Shown here piece after piece: positions 62,075 through 64,000 of a stretch of 64,000 nucleotides of DNA. Within the stretch, counting starts at the first letter, position 1, and each line of letters begins with the position of its first letter. The notes under the pieces were generated by a model, which searched no databases, was not told the DNA's origin, and saw only the letters and a list, made by a program, of their open reading frames with translations. A program made the position numbers and the translations under genes. Source of the DNA: KBS-83 sp963797895 (GTDB lineage Bacteria > Acidobacteriota > Terriglobia > Terriglobales > Acidobacteriaceae); the NCBI GenBank assembly GCA_963797895.1, contig CAWCRD010000001.1, positions 186,001-250,000 on the forward strand, written 5' to 3'.

Positions 62075-62935
62075 CTATTCCGGCTGAATGGGCGGGATAA
62101 CCGGCGACATCGGCACGACCCGCGTCGTCAGCGGACCTACTGTATCCAGCTCCGCTTTCGTGAGTTGGCCACGGCTATTGAAGCGCAGCCGCCAATTGCC
62201 CGTGCGTGCCTGCGAAATGTCGCTGAAGTCAACCTCTGCCTGCTTACCCGGATCGATCATGATGATCGGCGTCGAGCCGTTGCGTTTGGTCAGCGCCTCG
62301 GATGCTTCGACGTTTTCCGCCGGCACTGCGGCGCGGGGCACATGCCCGGTGAGCGCCACAAAGCACATGCCCAAGTTGAGCCAATGCGATTGCGGCCCCA
62401 GCTCGTGTTCGCCGCGATCCGCCCCTGTCATACGATTGAAGGCCTCGTAAGCCGTGCTCTTCTCCCACGCGGCATGGAACGGCAACAGCCCGTGCGCGTA
62501 CTCGGTCACAACTTGCACCTTGCCGCCATTCGCCGGCACCACCGCAACGAAGTGGGAAGCCCCATGCGCGACGCTGTCATTCTGAAAACTCAGCATCAGA
62601 TGGTCGGGCAAGGTGCGGCAGACAATCTGCTGATAGGTCCAGCGGCTGTCGCTGATGTCGAAGCCGTAAAAGGCAGCCGCGCTGCTTACATCCACTTCCC
62701 GCTGCTGGAGCAGCGCGCGGTTCGCTTCGTTCATCTGGCCGGCATCCAATACCGGCAGGGTTGACGTATGCGCCTCGAGCGCAGCAGTCTTTTCTTCCTC
62801 ACCGGAAGGAGGGGGGCCGTTGCGATGGGAGTGAAGCTGGGCAAGTCCCGGCATGGCACAGGCAAAGCACATCGTCAGCGCGAACGTCCGCCGGAGATGT
62901 TCTGAGCGCCTGCTGTGTGGGCCGGCAAAGAGCAT
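62075..62935 (-). CDS. Secreted hypothetical protein
   Basis: 286 residues. An N-terminal signal peptide (FALTMCFACAMPGLAQ) is followed by a short His-rich start (LHSHRNGPPPSG) and a polar domain. VLDAGQMNEANRALLQQREVDVSSAAAFYGFDISDSRWTYQQIVCRTLPDHLMLSFQND is the best-ordered stretch. Paired cysteines occur near 107 and 192. No family recognised. It is 91 bp upstream of the CcsA/HemX-like gene and transcribed the same way, but the gap suggests a separate unit. Confidence 0.6.
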   Translation of the reverse strand: MLFAGPHSRRSEHLRRTFALTMCFACAMPGLAQLHSHRNGPPPSGEEEKTAALEAHTSTLPVLDAGQMNEANRALLQQREVDVSSAAAFYGFDISDSRWTYQQIVCRTLPDHLMLSFQNDSVAHGASHFVAVVPANGGKVQVVTEYAHGLLPFHAAWEKSTAYEAFNRMTGADRGEHELGPQSHWLNLGMCFVALTGHVPRAAVPAENVEASEALTKRNGSTPIIMIDPGKQAEVDFSDISQARTGNWRLRFNSRGQLTKAELDTVGPLTTRVVPMSPVIPPIQPE

Positions 62936-62978
62936 TGCAACGCCAATCTACCATGCGCGCCGCCACCCTTCTGTTGCA

Positions 62979-63011
62979 CAAAAGAGGAAGGGCAGCCATA
63001 GCGGCCGCCCT
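62979..63011 (-). terminator. Probable intrinsic terminator of the last minus-strand gene
   Basis: On the minus strand AGGGCGGCC (63011-63003) pairs with GGCTGCCCT (62997-62989) with one mismatch around a five-base loop, and is followed by TCCTCTTTTG. It lies just after the end (63033) of the TPR-like gene. Confidence 0.55.
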
Positions 63012-63032
63012 CGCTCGTTGGAAACACGCACT

Positions 63033-64000
63033 CTAGTGAGCGGCGCGTCTCCGGGTGGTCGTGCGCCGTGCCGGTTTCTCCGGAGCCGGCGGCGCACCGT
63101 TGATGAGCGTGATCATCTTCGGGTTCTGTGTGTAGGAATCGAAGGTGGCGTCGTAGGTCACCTGCGTGCCGATTGCTGGCGGCGTCGTCAGCGGCTTCTT
63201 CATGTTCACGGTGAAGTCTGCCGTGTTTGACGCCTTCGCATCGTCGGTCACCGCAAGCTGCACGGAGTCCGCCGTCGCCGAGACAACCTTGCCCGGAATC
63301 TGGTAGGTCTGTCCCTTCATGGTGTCCCACATCTTGCCAGCGTCTTCCGGCTTGCCGTTGAAGAGAATGAACTCCTTGTCGTTCAGGTTCAGGGTCTTCA
63401 GGTCAGGCGTGGTCGCAACCACCTTGGCAGCCTGATCGGCAGGCGAAGGCGGCGGCGGAGCGGGCGTCGGGTTGTAGCTATCCGGCGGAAGTACGGACTG
63501 CGTCACCAGCGTCTTTACCTGGTCGAACCCGTCCATGCCCCCGTGATACTTGTTGTAGTAATACTCGGCCGCCTTCTCGATCTGGTCCTTGGCTGCCGGG
63601 GGCGCGTAAGCAGCGGCTCGCGTCAGAAACCACACTGCATTCTTCAGGTCAGGCGGAGTCTGCTGCGCATACGCCTGTCCCAGCAGGTAGGTATCGTTGA
63701 GCGTGGCTCCGGTCTGGGTTTGCGGCGGCGGCACGGCCTGCAACTCTTTTTTGAAATTGTCTACCGCGCCTGGATAGTCCTTCTTCAACTGATCGTCCAT
63801 CGCGATGGCGCTGTAGAAGATCGGCTCAGTCGCAGTCTTCAACTTCTGAAAATCGGCGTCCGGCATGTTTGCGGGCTTGGGAGCGGCAAGCCCCTTCTGC
63901 GCGTTGGCGGCTGCTTCGTCCAGCAGCGGCTGTTGTTCGGCGGGGGTCGTCTTCTGGGCTGCCTGCGCCTTCTTGATATAGACCGAGATGGCGAGGGCGC
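63033..64000 (-). CDS. TPR-like periplasmic protein, 5' part missing (runs off the right edge)
   Basis: The minus-strand frame is open from the window end (64000) to a stop at 63033, giving 322 residues without the true start; an in-frame ATG at 63866 is internal. Helical repeats (AKPANMPDADFQKLKTATEP, LKKDYPGAVDNFKKELQA, LLGQAYAQQTPPDLKNAVWFLTRAAAY) make up the first part. A Pro-rich linker (NPTPAPPPPSPAD) leads to a beta-rich C-terminal domain (KVVSATADSVQLAVTDD, QVTYDATFDSYTQNPKMITLI) and a basic tail (RRTTTRRRAAH). Probably an exported protein; no function assigned. Confidence 0.65.
   Translation of the reverse strand, partial: ALAISVYIKKAQAAQKTTPAEQQPLLDEAAANAQKGLAAPKPANMPDADFQKLKTATEPIFYSAIAMDDQLKKDYPGAVDNFKKELQAVPPPQTQTGATLNDTYLLGQAYAQQTPPDLKNAVWFLTRAAAYAPPAAKDQIEKAAEYYYNKYHGGMDGFDQVKTLVTQSVLPPDSYNPTPAPPPPSPADQAAKVVATTPDLKTLNLNDKEFILFNGKPEDAGKMWDTMKGQTYQIPGKVVSATADSVQLAVTDDAKASNTADFTVNMKKPLTTPPAIGTQVTYDATFDSYTQNPKMITLINGAPPAPEKPARRTTTRRRAAH

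Overview
The window looks like a chromosomal segment of an Acidobacteriota bacterium, probably class Terriglobia (Acidobacterium/Granulicella/Terriglobus-like). The reasons are the high G+C content, the many secreted proteins of unknown function, CadC-type winged-helix/TPR regulators, and above all six large double-FtsX permeases of the acidobacterial ADOP type. No rRNA, tRNA, CRISPR array, insertion sequence or phage module was recognised. Two otherwise intact genes (a sensor kinase near 6.1 kb and an AsmA-like gene near 52.3 kb) each carry one apparent single-base frameshift, so either recent mutation or assembly error should be kept in mind.

Layout. 1-5.8 kb: a truncated secreted protein, a ribbon-helix-helix regulator coupled to secreted proteins, an O-methyltransferase, and a nitroreductase/NUDIX/alpha-beta hydrolase run. 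5.8-28.6 kb (minus strand): one apparent 23-kb operon, in transcription order periplasmic adaptor, ABC ATPase, six ADOP-like permeases, a second ABC ATPase, a TolC-like outer-membrane protein, an NtrC-type response regulator and its kinase. This is a full tripartite-exporter parts list with three permeases of one subclass and three of another, and it is the most unusual feature of the window. 28.8-36.2 kb: an orphan Phd-like antitoxin, pyruvate dehydrogenase E1, NudK and a DUF4406 protein, a DeoR-type regulator, a winged-helix/TPR regulator and a duplicated-domain secreted protein. 36.2-39.8 kb: accC, accB, a Xaa-Pro peptidase and a small excisionase-type HTH protein. 40-46.9 kb: a secreted FN3 protein behind a palindromic operator, an M48 protease, inositol-phosphate synthase, an ArsR/VOC pair and an ECF42-like sigma factor with its DGPF partner. 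47.2-50.5 kb: a GntR(YtrA)-controlled ABC-2 transporter operon. 50.5-56.1 kb: DedA, a broken AsmA-like gene, a HEXXH/TPR secreted protein, Tag glycosylase and a VOC protein. 56.5-62 kb: a haem block with HemQ, then (after nth) hemD-hemC-hemA and a CcsA/HemX-like membrane protein in a tightly overlapping operon. 62-64 kb: two secreted/periplasmic proteins, the last running off the right edge.

Several local regulators sit next to recognisable dyads or repeats: ribbon-helix-helix (316-335), DeoR (32948-32984), ArsR (45223-45242) and GntR (47184-47205). A further 18-bp palindrome (40440-40457) has no obvious regulator beside it. All function calls rest on reading motifs and family resemblance by eye; no database search was run.
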